The translations under genes and the position numbers were made by a program. 64,000 nt of DNA. Source: Phoebastria nigripes. Lineage: Eukaryota > Chordata > Aves > Procellariiformes > Diomedeidae. The notes beneath the pieces are model-generated. The model ran no database searches. It was not told the DNA's origin and was given only the letters and a program-made list of their open reading frames with translations. This document shows, one piece after another, positions 27,395 through 40,000 of the stretch (positions within the stretch are counted from its first letter, which is position 1; each line of letters starts with the position of its first letter). The stretch covers positions 3,823 through 67,822 of the forward strand of contig JAYKAV010002948.1 in assembly GCA_035582835.1 (NCBI GenBank), given 5' to 3'.

Positions 27395-27632
27395 TGTCAG
27401 TTTTCTGTGGCGGCGGAGGTTGGGACTGGGCAGGACTCCGCCACCAAAGGTTCAAGTCCCATTTACAGTCTGGTAGGCTTGTCGTGGCAGTGATCCACGC
27501 CAACGGAAACAACCCAACCCACCCCCACAACTCCATCAACACCAGCAACAAGGGTTGGTCGTGTTGTTGGTGTTTATTCAGAAGAGAGCCTAGGGTTGGG
27601 CTGAGGGGGGATTGCTACAGGTAGGACTGACA
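27395..27632. repeat. GC-rich, multi-hairpin block upstream of exon A, unidentified
   Basis: About 240 bp of GC-rich sequence set in AT-rich intron, ending 227 bp before exon A. Visible structure includes GTGGCGG/CCGCCAC arms at 27407-27413 and 27438-27444, and CGTGG/CCACG at 27483-27487 and 27495-27499. AACACCAGCAACA pairs with TGTTGTTGGTGTT (27538-27550 and 27562-27574, one G-T pair), nested inside CCCAACCC/GGGTTGGG (27513-27520 and 27593-27600). GGTTCAAGTCC (27449-27459) matches a tRNA B box, and a poor A-box-like TGGCGGCGGAGG starts 41 bases earlier. The ends are TGTCAG and CTGACA. It could be an old tRNA-derived SINE, a short LTR relic or chance composition. I do not recognise the family, and no clear target duplication is visible. 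Confidence 0.4.
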
Positions 27633-27859
27633 TATATTGACAGCACATTTTGGAGAAGCTCGCATAGCATGTGCCTGTAGGATGCTTGGCTCTAGCCAGT
27701 GCAGTCACTGCTTGGAGAAGCATGTTCTGGGTCCTGTCATGAGCACCAACCTCACCAGTTTAGAGGAGAGCGAGAGATCATACCTCCTCTGTGATAGTGA
27801 GCATGCATTTCAGGGTCTGAGGGGTAGCTGCACTGACTCTTCTTGTTGTCTTCAACTAG

Positions 27860-28203
27860 GTTATGTGGGTATGCAATTTATGTCGAAAGCAACAAGAAAT
27901 CCTAACAAAATCCGGAGCGTGGTTTTTTGGAAGTGGACCACAGCCCTCACCCAGCCAGGACGGAGCACTGAGTGATACGGCGACTGGTGGAAGCTCGGAT
28001 GCACCAAGAGAAAAGAAAGCAAGACTTCAAGAGCGATCGAGATCACAGACTCCCTTAAGTACAGCAACTGCCTCATCACAGGAAATCTCTTCTTCCAGTG
28101 TGCAGTCTGACCGTAGGAAAGGAGCAGAAGTATCGCAGCCGGCTATGGGTCTGGACCAAAAGCAAGTTTCATCAAGGTCTAGAAGTGAACCTCCAAGAGA
28201 GAG
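27860..28203 (+). CDS. RIMS1: RIMS1 internal exon A: end of zinc finger, SGAWFF motif, start of linker
   Basis: This internal exon encodes part of RIM1, a presynaptic active-zone scaffold. In RIM proteins the N-terminal zinc finger binds Munc13 and the flanking helices bind Rab3 on synaptic vesicles (family knowledge). The exon opens in phase 0 with VMWVCNLC. The CNLC cysteine pair (27872-27883) would be the last zinc-binding pair. KQQEILTK follows, then SGAWFF (27911-27928), the element shared with rabphilin-type Rab effectors. The rest is a polar Ser/Arg-rich linker (SDTATG, REKKARLQERSRSQTP, SRSRSEPPRER). The acceptor is ...caactag at 27858-27859, with a poor pyrimidine tract. The donor is GTAATG at 28204. 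The exon is 344 bp and ends in phase 2, matching exon B. The next in-frame codon in the intron is a stop. As I remember the paralogue, RIMS2 has WFYNSG where this has WFFGSG, so RIMS1 is favoured. The internal Met is not a start. Confidence 0.94.
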
Positions 28204-30523
28204 GTAATGCTTTCTGTGTTGATAGAGCCTCACAATTATAAATGCTAGTTCAGTAATATTACACAAGGCTGTCAGCTGGGCCTTGTGTGTGTCTAGAACT
28301 GTGTGAAAACAAAGAATAAGTTGATTTACTGACCAGGGAAGGATAAATGTTGAAATCATTGTCTGATTTGACCTGTGCAACAGAAATGAGGAAAAAAAAA
28401 TAGTAATTGTATTTTAGGGATATTTCCATGTACTTCAATGCATTTTGGTATACACTTTTAATATAGCATTGTAGGTTACTTTTAAATTTTAAATTTGGCA
28501 GGTATTGCAAAGTTATTAAACAAAGAGCAAGCCTTTAACTTGATGAAATAATTTACTAGTATTTAAAAAAAAAAACACCCCCCAGAAGTTGTGTCCTCCC
28601 CCCCTGGCCCCGAACAAAAAACCCACCCTGTGGAGTTCTGTCACATATCCTTATGTGTTATCTTTTTATCAATTATTGTATTATTTTTAATAATAAAACA
28701 GGAACTACTAAAAGAGCTCATTTATACCTGCAAAGTAAACATTCATGAATAACAGCAATAGTACCATCTTGAATTTAGAGCAAGTTGTATGCAAGAATAA
28801 AGCCAATGGGAAGCAAACTATTATATTTTAAGTGAGTAAATGAGTAAATTCCTGAGCTGCATTCACTGTGATGAACGGGTTGAGGAGTAGCAAATCAAGA
28901 GAGGCTAATGTGATGAAGCAGTTGCTGTTCTTTTGGCTGCTGCCTGGCAGATGGCAGAGTAGTTGAGGAGGGGAGCCTGTGGCAACAAGAGTCTGCCATA
29001 GAAGATTCTCCCTTGGCCAGAACAGTTGATTTTTTTTTCATAGCTATTGAAGTTGAAAATGGATGATGAACAGTGGCCAGTAACTTACGGTGTGGGTGAG
29101 GTCTGTCTGGGTTTAACTGTACCAAAACTCAGCTTAGTGTTACGTATATGTATGATGTAAATGAACACATAGTGCCCTCCCCTGATTCTGTTGACTTTTT
29201 TGCCCCAGCACTGGGAGGGCCCCCAGAGCAGCTGTCACTCAGCTGAAGGACAATTTTAGAGCACCAAAATGCTTTCTATTTCTGCTTTGCTGTCCAAAAG
29301 TGAGATGGTTATATTAATTATACAGTAATAATGTCCTCTACTTGTCACTGAGACTTTCAAATGAAGTCCAAGGGTTCTGAATGGAGAGCATCTATGGTAA
29401 GCTCAGGTCCCATTTATTGCCAAAAACTCAGGAGGAACAGGAGATGGAGAAAAAGGAGACAGGAGCTTAATTTGGATCATATCCAACTTTGCCTGTCTTG
29501 TCGGATGCATCCGTGAAAATCTGTGATATGTAATCTGAAGACGTATCAGTTGTGGAAGATTCAGTGCCACAAAACAAAGTCCTAGTGACTTTGTCCTGGT
29601 GCAGGTTCATCTAAAATACAGTGTATAGCTGTGTTCAGCCTTCTTCAAAATCGATGGATTCATATGTGAACTGGTAAACAAAAGGGCAATTGGAATGATG
29701 AGAGAAATAAAAATATCCAGTATAGCAATTTTATGATTCTTCAGCTTGCTTATTCTCCCAAAGCAGAAGATGAAAGAGGAGAGACCATAATTTGCAGGCA
29801 GCTTCCTTATTCATTGTTTTGTACTTTGGCTGTATAGAGAAATAAATTACATTTTTCATCCTCTTTTATTACCGGAGAAAGGAATGCCATTAATTTATCT
29901 CAAAGAGTCAATTTGCTTTTCTTTATATGCTTATGAAATGGGCACTTCTTTTTAGAGTTTTAATAAGATAAACCAAACTAGGTCAAATATTATTGTTTCT
30001 GGATATATTCTCTTTTGCATTTTTTTATATCCATATTAATTCTTTCTGTAATGTCATTGTGGGAGATACTCCATTTGGTGGTGTTTATATTTATACTGTC
30101 AGGGTGCTTGAAGTGAATTGTGTATATGTGGTTAGTCTGTAACCCTCATGACTGCTGCAGAAAAATGGAGAACATACTCCAATACTCTGTCATAGTGCTG
30201 CAGTTACTACCAAGATGACTTTGAGTCTTCCTACTTACGTGGGTAAATTATTTTTATCTGCATTTATCCATGTTAATATTCTTTGTGATTTTACTCATTA
30301 ATTGGACCAGCCGTAATTTATGTTTTTGTGGACTCTGGAAGTTGTTTGCTATTGAAAAATAAAAGTACCACTGGAAGGATTAATAGATTTAATTCATGTT
30401 AATGGATCCAGTACCTTTCTATATGTTTTGCTATAGCTTATCCTGGTTTATAATCTACTTACCATAAAAGTATTTTTATTTTGCATTCAATTCCTCAAAT
30501 TATTGTACTCCTTTTCATTGTAG
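28204..30523 (+). other. RIMS1: RIMS1 intron between exons A and B (2.3 kb)
   Basis: A short phase-2 GT-AG intron. It begins GTAATG and ends with a pyrimidine-rich acceptor. It contains a low-complexity A/C tract near 28564-28625 (A run, then C runs). I see no recognisable transposon, RNA gene or extra exon in the rest. The ORFs at 28895-29125 (minus) and similar have no coding signature. Confidence 0.85.
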
Positions 30524-31395
30524 GAAGAAGACAATATTGTTTTCAGACCAGAACGGCAAAGGTTTAAAGAGTGAGCGTAAGCGCGTGCCAAAATCCTCAC
30601 TTCAAAAAGAAGGACCAGCAGATGACAGGGAGCGTAAAGAACGGCATGAAGGTAGAAGGCTGGAGAAAGGCAAGTCACAGGACTACCCAGACTTGCCAGA
30701 GAAACTTGAGGAAGGCAAAGTGCCTGATGATGAAAAACAAAGGAAGGAAGATGAATATCATACCCGTTACAGGAGTGACCCCAATCTGGCAAGATATCCT
30801 GTAAAACCACATCCTGAGGAACAGCAGATGCGCATGCATGCAAAAGTTTCTAAAGCACGGCATGAGAGAAGACACAGTGATGTAGCTTTGCCACATACAG
30901 AAATGGAGGAAGCGGAGGTACCTGAGAATAAATTAGGAAAACGCTCACAATTACAGGGAACTCAGGACAGAAAATCTCTTGTGGAAACTCAGAGGTCGTA
31001 CTCTATAGACAGAACAGGTGATGTAAGAATTTCTGTTTCTAAACAATTAACTAATCATAGCCCACCAACTCCCAGGCATAGTCCAGTTCCTATAGAACAC
31101 GTAGAATACAAGAACCACGATTCCTTTAAAAAACAGAGCCGCCTTGATCCTAGCTCTGCTATTCTCATGCGAAAAGCAAAGCGGGAGAAAATGGAGACCA
31201 TGCTAAGGAATGATTCCCTTAGCTCTGACCAGTCGGAATCAGTGCGGCCATCCCCTCCAAAGCCTCATAGAGCAAAAAGAGGCGGAAAGAAAAGGCAGAT
31301 GTCAGTTAGTAGCTCAGAGGAAGAAGGGGCATCAACACCAGAATATACTAGCTGTGAAGATGTGGAGATAGAAAGTGAAAGTGTCAGTGAAAAAG
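30524..31395 (+). CDS. RIMS1: RIMS1 internal exon B: basic Ser-rich linker before the PDZ domain
   Basis: This 872-bp exon continues exon A. Its first G completes the Arg codon split by the phase-2 intron, giving RERKKT. It encodes the long, probably disordered linker between the zinc finger and the PDZ domain. Blocks visible in order are a Lys/Arg/Glu-rich stretch (DRERKERHEGRRLEKG), the RIM motif RYRSDPNLARYPVK, HERRHSDVALPH, NHSPPTPRHSP, and METMLRNDSLSSDQSES. It ends with a Ser/acidic run (SVSSSEEEG, EYTSCEDVEIESESVSEK). RRHS at 30867-30878 fits a PKA consensus and probably corresponds to the known RIM1 PKA site, Ser413. The acceptor is cttttcattgtag (AG at 30522-30523) and the donor is GTAAGG at 31396. 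The exon ends in phase 1. The frame stays open into the intron to about 31529 through a lysine-rich run, but the donor is strong, so I take that as readthrough sequence. There is no start codon; this is not the gene's first exon. Confidence 0.95.
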
Positions 31396-32585
31396 GTAAG
31401 GACCTTTATGTATATTATGCACATGGCCATGGTTTGGGTAAAAAAAAAAAAAAAAGTATTTTTCTCTCTTTTGCCTCTTTTTTTAAACATACACTTTTGT
31501 TTTTCCCCTTACCTTTTTTTTTTTTTTTTTAATTGAGAAGTGTCTTATACCTGTTTACATTTGGTTTGCAATGTTTCCTTTTGCTTTCTTAGATGAGGTG
31601 GTTACAGGCAGCATCATCTGATGAGTTTCTCATTCTTTTCCTTCTTTCACCTAGAACTGACAGAATTTAAGGGTTCTAGTTTATTCTCTCGATGGTATCT
31701 GTACTACTTTGGTCATTGCTTCATCCTTTTGTCTGTATGCAGAATAATTTTCTGTGAATGAATTGAAATGGAAAATTAATTCTGTAGCAATCTGAGAAGA
31801 CCATTATAAAGCATCATAATCTTACTGACACCTCAGTCTTAAGATATGCAAAATTTTACTACATTTAATAAAATACCAAGGATCTACCAGAGTTCACTGT
31901 TAACAAGGACAGGATATGGAGCAAGGGGAGTGTTATATAGGAAAGAAATGAGAATTGCCTAACTTGTTGTCTAGATGAATTTGCTCCCAAGCTTACAACT
32001 ATGTTTAAAATCTGTTATTTCAGTTTGCCTTCATCTGTTGATGGTAACACTCAGCAATAAGGAATAAGTGTAGTACGCTGTGTGCTTTTAAACAAAGCCT
32101 TTCTTCTGGCTGAAGAAGTTAATCAAATTCATGAATGGTGAACAGATAAAATAAGCATCATCAGAAAAGACTGTGGTAGACCCTACCAACTGTCTTATAA
32201 CCCTAATTTGTCTTTAAGTGACACTACAGTGAGCTGAAGGCTTTTTGTGTCTTTGGAAGTAGCTTTTAGCTCTTTAGTTTAATTATCTGTGTTTGTAACT
32301 TGAAAGTTTTCTGCTGGTGTTCATACTCAAAATGCCAACGGCTTGTCTGCATTGCCTTTTAGTTCCTGGCACTGTTTCCTGACATGTCTTTGATTCATAT
32401 ATGCTAACCTGTCTGTCTGTCTTTATCTGATGTTGTGGTCTCCTGACATCCTAAAGCTCCAGGTATACATATAAAAAGAGACAACATTTCTCTCCTATCC
32501 CCTCTGAATAGCTGCTTGTTTTCACTTTCTAAGCACGAACTTTTCCATTCAAAATATGGAAGCTTGCTTTTCTGCTCATTTTTAA
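31396..32585 (+). other. RIMS1: Start of RIMS1 downstream intron
   Basis: Begins with the GTAAGG donor, followed by an A run at about 31441-31455 and pyrimidine-rich tracts to 31530. No exon or transposon was recognised. Confidence 0.7.
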
Positions 32586-32811
32586 GATTCCACTTAGACA
32601 TAAAAAACCCTCATTTTTTTGACTGTGGGGGTTGTCAAACACTGGAACATACCACACAGAGACATTGGACAGTCTCCATCCTTGGAGATGCTAAAAACCC
32701 AAATGGAGAAAGCCCTGAGCAATCTGCTCTAGCTGACCCTGCTTTTGAGCAAGGAGGTTTGAACTAGGGACCCACGAAGGTGCCCTCCAGTCTCAACTAT
32801 TCTGTCTTTCT
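32586..32811 (+). mobile_element. CR1 LINE 3'-end fragment, sense to RIMS1
   Basis: The + strand reads GTTGTCAAACACTGGAACAT, then CAGTCTCCATCCTTGGAGAT, AGCTGACCCTGCTTTTGAGC, and ends CTCAACTATTCTGTCTTTCT. This matches the C-terminal coding and 3' UTR part of CR1 in sense orientation. It is one of only two plus-strand copies in the window, with no intact frame. Confidence 0.9.
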
Positions 32812-35800
32812 AAGAGAACACATCTCTTTCCCTTATTTTGTGGCAATGTTTTATGCGGACATTTGGATTTGTGTAATTTTCCTTGACTTTCTCTGTTGGT
32901 AGTAGCGGTCTGTAATATAGCATTTCCTTTCCATCTTTGTTATTTGCTTTCATTTATGGGCCTCAATTTGAGTTGCTTATGAAGTAGAAAGGATTTCCCA
33001 TATTCAGTGAGAGGTATCATTATAAACTGGAAGGTCACTGATGTGAAAGTCAAGTCCAGGCTGAAAGTCATTGATGCTGATATCAATATGTTGATATAGT
33101 TTGCTCTATAATGGTCCTTTGTAAGTAAAACCTTTCGATGGTTGCTTTCAGGCTCATGGCACTGATCTCAGCTTTTGTCCAATTTCCCGTTGTATTGTTA
33201 AACCATTAAGGGTGGGACTTTTTTCCTTCTTTGTTATGAATCCCAGAGGATTTAAAATGTTGCTAAATGCTTATGTTCTCGATAACTGAATCAAGTTCTT
33301 GGTTACCTCTGAGGGCAGATATTTAGGCTCCCCCTTTAGACAGTGAGGCCTTGGTCTGTATTGTATCACAGTGCTACGTCACTGTATTTGAATAAAAATT
33401 ATGAATAGGAGTATGATAGGGACCTGTCTGGCCACTGCCAACTCAATACTTGGTTAACATTTTTGAGCATTCCTTGAGACCTTATCTCTACTTGTCAGTA
33501 AGCTAGCACCGTGTTATTAATCAGAATATATATATACACACACATATATATGTGTATATATGTATATATATGTGTGTGTGTGTGGGTATGTGATATATTA
33601 ATTACAGAAATATATTTATTAATTTAATAGCTGTGAGATGTAGCTGTTAATGGTTTTTTTACCTGATCTTGATATGACTTTTACAATCCTTGTCATGGGG
33701 CAAACAAGTGGAAAGCCTTTGAAGCTGGGGGTATAGTACAGAAAAAGAGCTAGGAAATGTGAATACAAATGAGAAAGCAGAAACATTTTTGGTAGTAAAG
33801 TATCCAATTATTTTTAGAATTAAATTTTCATCAGTACTTGAAAAAATTTGCAGTATTTCATAAGAATAGATGGAAAGGCAGGAAATCTTATTACCTAAGA
33901 AAATCTTTTAGAAATCCTTTAATATTTTAAAAGAAAAAATTCCACAGTAAAATGGTGTAGTGTTAAAAAATTACATATACAAATAATTAAAAAATGCCCC
34001 TATTGTAACCGAGGTCAGAATCCCTTTCTTTGCAATTTAGCAGCATCATTACAAACAGAATTTCACCCACCATTCCTTCAGTGCTTTGCTTGTAATTTGG
34101 GAGAGATACTGCGCAGGTCCCTGGTTATAGCACTTAAGTTTATAAGCCCAGGAGGGTCTGGAATCCATCCTCTCTTATCTAAATATCTGCTCAGTCAGAA
34201 ATCTGGTGCCAAAGTGATAGAAATGGAGCTAGAAAGATAGAATTACTGCAAATAAAATTTTTAACTTTGAACAGCCTTACCAAGAAAAACCAAGAAATTA
34301 AAATTAATGTTCACTTTTGGTTAGTGCCAATATAAAGCAATCAGCAACTGAGCAATAAAGATGTACTATTTTCAATTCTATATTGAACAACTAAAATAGA
34401 AGTTTTCTATTGAAAACAGCTTACAGAGATGTTTAAAAGAAAATTATACCCCATAGAAATGTAAAGTATAGGTAGAGTGGATAAGACTGTATTGAAAATC
34501 AACAGCCAAAAATGACATATAAAGTAGATACTGTGCAAAAGTTACTTTTTAACATTTGCATTTCTTAGAAACACTGTTTAGGATTGCATTACCCTGTCTT
34601 CTGAGCACAAAAAACCTTCTGAAAGTTATATTCTTAAATACAAAGCAAGCTAATTTAGCTAGTACATCCCCTACTATTTATTGTAACCATTTAATATATA
34701 TTTCTTCAAAATTATTAATAAAATAATTCACAAGCACTGGAGATACTTTCTTTCAAAAAAATAAATGTCTTTCGCAATCCACTGGGATTTTGCCTCTTCA
34801 GCAGAGGACCCAAAGATTTATGTCGAGTTGTTTCCATGTTGGAGTAAATCTAGAGAAAGAACTGTTTAGCGGTGTCCAAAAAGGTCATCTCAAATTTCTT
34901 TTTTAAAAAAATCTGTACCCTTTACAGGGCACTATTACTGATTGCTAATAATCATTTTCATCCTATTATTAATACAGGCTGTAGGACTCCTTATTCTGAA
35001 ATCTGTAATAGTTGAACATTAAGTGGACTGAGTTTCCAGTGACAACAGGGTCCTGGCAAGGCAAAAGGAGTCCTCTTAGAAGGCATAAATTGCATTCATA
35101 CTTGCTTCAAAGACTTGCTAGAATAACATAAACCAGACTATTACAAATGAAATCCAGACCCTAATTTTACAACTGAGAACAGCTTCTGCCTACTGCCATC
35201 CAATGAAGAATGCAAATTAGATTTGGAGTAAGTTTGAGAAAAAATATTTTCTTTAAAGTTTAAAACCAGTAATTTGTGTAGAACTAGTAGATTTGTGTCC
35301 AGATGAGGTTGTATGTAACTTCTTTTATCCCATGATAGATACAAGAGATACTCTAGACTTCTGTCATGCAGTCTTTGAAACTGGAAGATAAAATAGTGTT
35401 GGAAATTGGAACAATGTGAGGAGGTACTGAAAGCTGCTCATGTACTTTTATGTAAACAGATGTGCTAATGGGTTTACATTTTGCATACTCATTGTTCATA
35501 TTTGCCTAAATGTGTATTTTGTTCACACCATTTAGGCTTGAAAATATGCCTAATACTTGCATATTGTCAGCAAAATGGTAAAAAGCTAAGTAAAGCTCAC
35601 TTTGTATACTTGCTAATGGATTTAATTGGGAGTGAGGAGAGCGTGATAGAGTTGGAGTCTTGTTTGAAAAAAAAAAACTCCTGAGGTGACATTCCAGTTA
35701 CTTTAAGTGAAGATGTGATTTTCATTCATAATGCCTTTCTTATGGTACCGGGAGGAACAGAGCGACCCAATTTCATTTCATTCTTATGACATTACCCTTC

Positions 35801-36869
35801 TGGTTAGAAAGTGTTAGGGGCAGGGATCTTGCTGGGATCTTGGTGTATGCGCAGCTGTGAGGCAGGGGAGTTGTGGGCAGGAGGAGAGGACCTGGAGGTC
35901 AGAAGGAGAAAGGGATGCTGTGGTTTGCAGACAAATGTGTCGGTGCAGGCTCGGCTCCAGGAGGAGAGGGTCTGACCCCTTCCTCCATCTTCCTCTGGTG
36001 TTTTGAATGCTGCTTTGGGCGCTTGTGCTTAGGGGTGCTCCCGGGGGAAGGAGAGCATAAATTAAATCCCCACCCCAGTGACTTCTTCCAAGTGCTGTAG
36101 CATTGTTGGCAAGGATGGTAGCTTGTGGGCTAGGAGAGAAACCACACGCGTGCGGCAGGGTGTATAAATGGATTGAAAGAAAACATCAGGAAAAGGCTAT
36201 AGAGAAGAGGAGGCTGGTTTTAAATGTTTTTAGCTAAGCTTCTTCACTGAGGTATTTTAGATCTGGAGTGTAGGCAAGTCAAGTTGTACTGTAACATCTG
36301 CTAGCATATTTTAACATCTGTTCGCATGGAGAGTTGGGCATGGAGTTTTAAAAAGAGCTGAATTTGTTTAAAAATGTGACTGAGATTTAACTTAGTGTAA
36401 AATAAAATACCTTTGCTAGGAAGATTGTTAGTTCTTAGAAATTAGTTCCAATTTATCTTCTAGTTCTTGTGCAATAATTTAGATCTACATCTGATTCAGA
36501 TTTTAATGAAAATATTACCTAAAATGGCTCTAGTTTCAGAATTTTGGTCAGTGCTAACATTATTCAATGCTGTCAATATTCAATGCTTTTGAGTAGCTGA
36601 AATTATTTACAGTGCTTATGGAGTTGTAAATAAATGCTTGTTAAATTAGTGTTGGGCAGTAAGAAATCTGTTTTGTGTATATGAAATTATGTAAAGTGCA
36701 TACATGCATATGCAAATGAAATAAGCTGAGCATGAGTAGGAAAAAAGTCATACTGTTGCCAAGAAATCCAACACTTCACTGAGATACATGAACCATATAA
36801 ATGGGGATGTCACGGAAGATATGTGGCTGAATTCTCCTTTGAAATCCTAATAAAGCCCTTTCTCTAGTT
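32812..36869 (+). other. RIMS1: RIMS1 downstream intron, no gene seen
   Basis: AT-rich intron with a TA/CA microsatellite (33525-33600) and a GC-richer patch at about 35815-36100. No exon, RNA gene or recognisable transposon was found. Confidence 0.55.
33525..33600. repeat. Compound (TA)n/(CA)n/(TG)n microsatellite
   Basis: Alternating TA, CA and TG dinucleotides, partly self-complementary (ACACACATATATATGTGT-type). It is likely length-variable and Z-DNA or hairpin prone. Confidence 0.9.
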
Positions 36870-37060
36870 TACCTTAAGAAGGTTGTGAATGTGTTGGAGG
36901 GAGTTTGCAGAGGAGTAGCGAGATTGACCGAGGTCTGTAAAACATGATATGAAAGGAAAGGTGGGATGGATTGGGGTTGAATAGTCTAGAAAAGAAAAAT
37001 TAAAAAAAAAAAAAAAGGGGGGGGCAGGGAGGAAGGACTGGGCTTTAAATGGGAAAGAAG
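36870..37060 (+). mobile_element. Probable degenerate CR1 LINE fragment with A15G8 expansion
   Basis: GGAGTTTGCAGAGGAGTAGC and GGATTGGGGTTGAATAGTCT resemble the CR1 C-terminal coding region (QRR...GLFSLE) in sense orientation. A run of 15 A followed by 8 G (37002-37024) replaces the expected mixed purine stretch. The match is too degraded for certainty. Confidence 0.45.
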
Positions 37061-40000
37061 AAGCTGGAGGGGGAAAGAGATTGAGTGAGTGCTTCTCTCT
37101 TCCCCTGGAGGGTTAAGTTACTGCTAGGGATGTTGAAGCTCAGTGCCAGAAACCGTGTCAACTCTGAGGACAGATAAGCAAAGTTAAGGATAATTGTAAT
37201 CATAATTTCTTACTCAGTTGAAATAGACGATTCCTGGAAATAAAAATCGATTTCTTCATAGCATGCACTGAAATTGCTCTATGTTAGAAATACTGCTGTT
37301 GTTCCTCTGGATCTGGGCCAAGGTGGGGAAATCTGGGGCTAAATCCACAGTACTCCTGACTGTAGCTTATCCTTTTTTGTCAGCCTTTAAGTAATGATAT
37401 TCGATAGCCATTTTCAGTATAAATGTATGTAATAACAATCTGGTTTTTGAAAAGGAAACAATAATTTTGACTTATCAAGAGACATGGAAGAAAAGGAGGT
37501 CACAAACTGTTAAATCTTGAGTTCGTTCTTACATCTCTGGCAGTTGGCAAGGCATTATGTTTCGTTACTATTAATGTGCTCTGTCTTCTGTGTTGCTTGA
37601 TTTTTCACATGTTCATTATTTTATTAATCGTTTGTTCTTTGTTGCTTACCTTTCTCCTGCACATCTAATTCATAAAATAGCAATGAATTTGTCCTAATAG
37701 TAATTTGTCCACTAGTAAGATGAGCATTGTCATTACAAAAAGGGGGGTACTAAAGCATGGAGGTAGTAGGATCAGATGTTCAAAGCTACCTGACAAGCAG
37801 GGTATCTTTAATTTCAGGAGCTGTGAGAGTGTTTGGACCTGTAGGGAAACCCAGGACTTCCCTAGGTTTTTCCATGAAAGACCAATTCTCAAGAACATTC
37901 AGCAGTCATTTTTTTTCCATACAGAAACCACTGGAGGTAGCAGGTGCGAGAAGAGCAGTGGGAGCTGTGGGTCATGGAGCACTTTTTATGGGTCTAAGAG
38001 GGAGCTGAGAGCTTTTGAAAAACTTGCCCTAGTTTTAGCTGCTGAGCACTCTTCAAAATGCAGCTATGCAGTGAACTGGAGTTAAAAGTCAGCTAGCCTG
38101 AAAGATGGCATGGCGTTATAGCCAGAGGGTGATCCTTTCCCCCACTCTGTCCTACTGTTGAGTATTTTGTATATGCATATATTTTTGGCATACCATAAAA
38201 GTTATCTGAACTGCTACTCAAGATTTACTGTTATTCTTTTGATCTGAGAGCTTAGAGGAAAAGGTGAACTGTGAAGGATGAACCAAACTGCGTTTGGTAA
38301 AGTTGCATAACTGTGGATGGTCTGTGCAGCATATTGAAGAATGAGTTTAGGTCTTGGGACTGAAATCCAAACTTTTTGCTTTTTTCCACCTGTATGGGGA
38401 AGCTGCCTCCCTTTGGGTGAAAAATGAAAGCCTGTGAAAGAAAAAGGTAAATTAATTATTGGCTTATTATAGAATAATACATACACTTTTATTAATTTCA
38501 GAGTTAATTTTAGTTAATTATAGAGTTAACTAAGAACAAACAAGCATCTGATTCTGTTATTTTCTGAAAAAGTTCATTCCGTTTCCTTTTCTTAGTGACA
38601 GGGATTCAGTGTATTCATTCTGATCATCCTAAACCATATTGAGTCCAAACATAGGGGTTATCCGTATGGTACTGAGTATTATTGGTTAGTATTTTGTGTT
38701 AATATTTCTCTGATACCTTTGATATCTTTTTTTGCTTATAATAATGCACTTAATTACTGTAATACACAGGAACCATTCCAGTTTCTTTGTTTCAGCACAA
38801 CTTTGAGTAGATAGACTGGCCTATTTGAGCTTTCTGAAATCAGTGTGCTGATAAATGGCCTCTAGGAAAAACTTGATTGTGTCAGAAAGAAGGTTAATAA
38901 TTATGAAATGTCTGTGTTTCCTTTGACTAAATATGCATGGTTTCATCCTCTTCCTGTCCATTCTGAACATCCCCCTGAAAACTGTTTTCCCACCTTTGCT
39001 CATGTGTTTTTCCATTGCTCTAACGCTTTCTTCCTTCCTTCTTTCTCCTTCTGTACAATATATGAACTTCACAATCTGGAACTCCCCACCTACACTTTGG
39101 AATCACTGAAGTTGATTCTCGTCTCCATTTCACCCGTGATACGAAGCACAGGAGTTATATTTTCAAATGTGCACACCTCATGTGGTCTTAGTGGCTATAT
39201 TTACTGTACTAGTAAATTAAAGAGCCATTCTTTGACATCTTTGGCCAAGTAACAAAACATGGCGCATTTCCATATGATGAAGCTCTTGCATTCCTCAAGA
39301 GAAAGGCTGCATGGAAGCTGTCTGTTAGGATTTATTCTTGGCCTGTCTCCTGCCTAGAAATAAATGGGAGAGTGCTAACTGACTGATGGCACAACTGTTC
39401 CAGGGGTTACTCTAACAATAAAGCAAGAAAGACAATCCACTTGGCACTAATACACTGGTATAAATGTAGTCACTGTTTCTTATTTGTTTGTCTGCCTGTT
39501 TTCTTGCCTTGCATTTAAATTGCAAGTTCAGTTGAGTCTGGGTTTTCTTTTTGTTTGTACAGTGCCTAACTTGGTGAGATTTCAGTCCATGACTGAGACT
39601 GCAACGTGCCTTGATGATAATAAAATAGTATGCTAATTTAATGCAAGGACATATTATTATTAGGTACCTTTTTCTTCCATTTATCGTCATCCAGCAGAAT
39701 TTCAGATTACTGTCAAAAGTCCTCCAGCACGCTTGCATTCTCTTGTGGCTAACTGCGAGTTGCCTATCATGAGGGTTTCAATTGAGCCTAGATTCCTGTT
39801 CTCACTACCTATTAATTTGCTGTTAATCAGCTAAATTACCCTTTTGTTTGCCTGCTTGCTTTTCCTATGAGGTAACAAAGTGATTCATGTATGTATACTG
39901 CTACTGCTTATGAAGACATTGTGGAGCTATTTCTTTCATATAAAAAGACCAGATTTCCAGACCTTACAGCCTTTTTCAGCCTTTGGGTTGGGTTTTTTTC

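Noticed and set aside
27449..27459. tRNA B-box word as evidence for a tRNA gene
   Set aside because: The expected T-stem does not pair, no cloverleaf can be drawn and the A box is poor, so no tRNA is called.
30537..30539. TTG as a start codon of the exon B reading frame
   Set aside because: The frame continues upstream to the acceptor and joins exon A in phase; it is an internal exon.
30571..30896. Alternative frames on both strands over exon B
   Set aside because: They are shadows of the conserved RIMS1 frame.
27860..31395. Assignment to the paralogue RIMS2
   Set aside because: As I remember the families, the WFFGSG sequence and the linker words fit RIMS1; RIMS2 has WFYNSG at this site.
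33525..33600. Possible repeat array of a defence system
   Set aside because: It is a dinucleotide microsatellite without unique spacers, in a vertebrate intron.
37705..38085. 126-codon + strand frame as a gene or exon
   Set aside because: No domain and no splice-site support; overlaps another unrelated frame.
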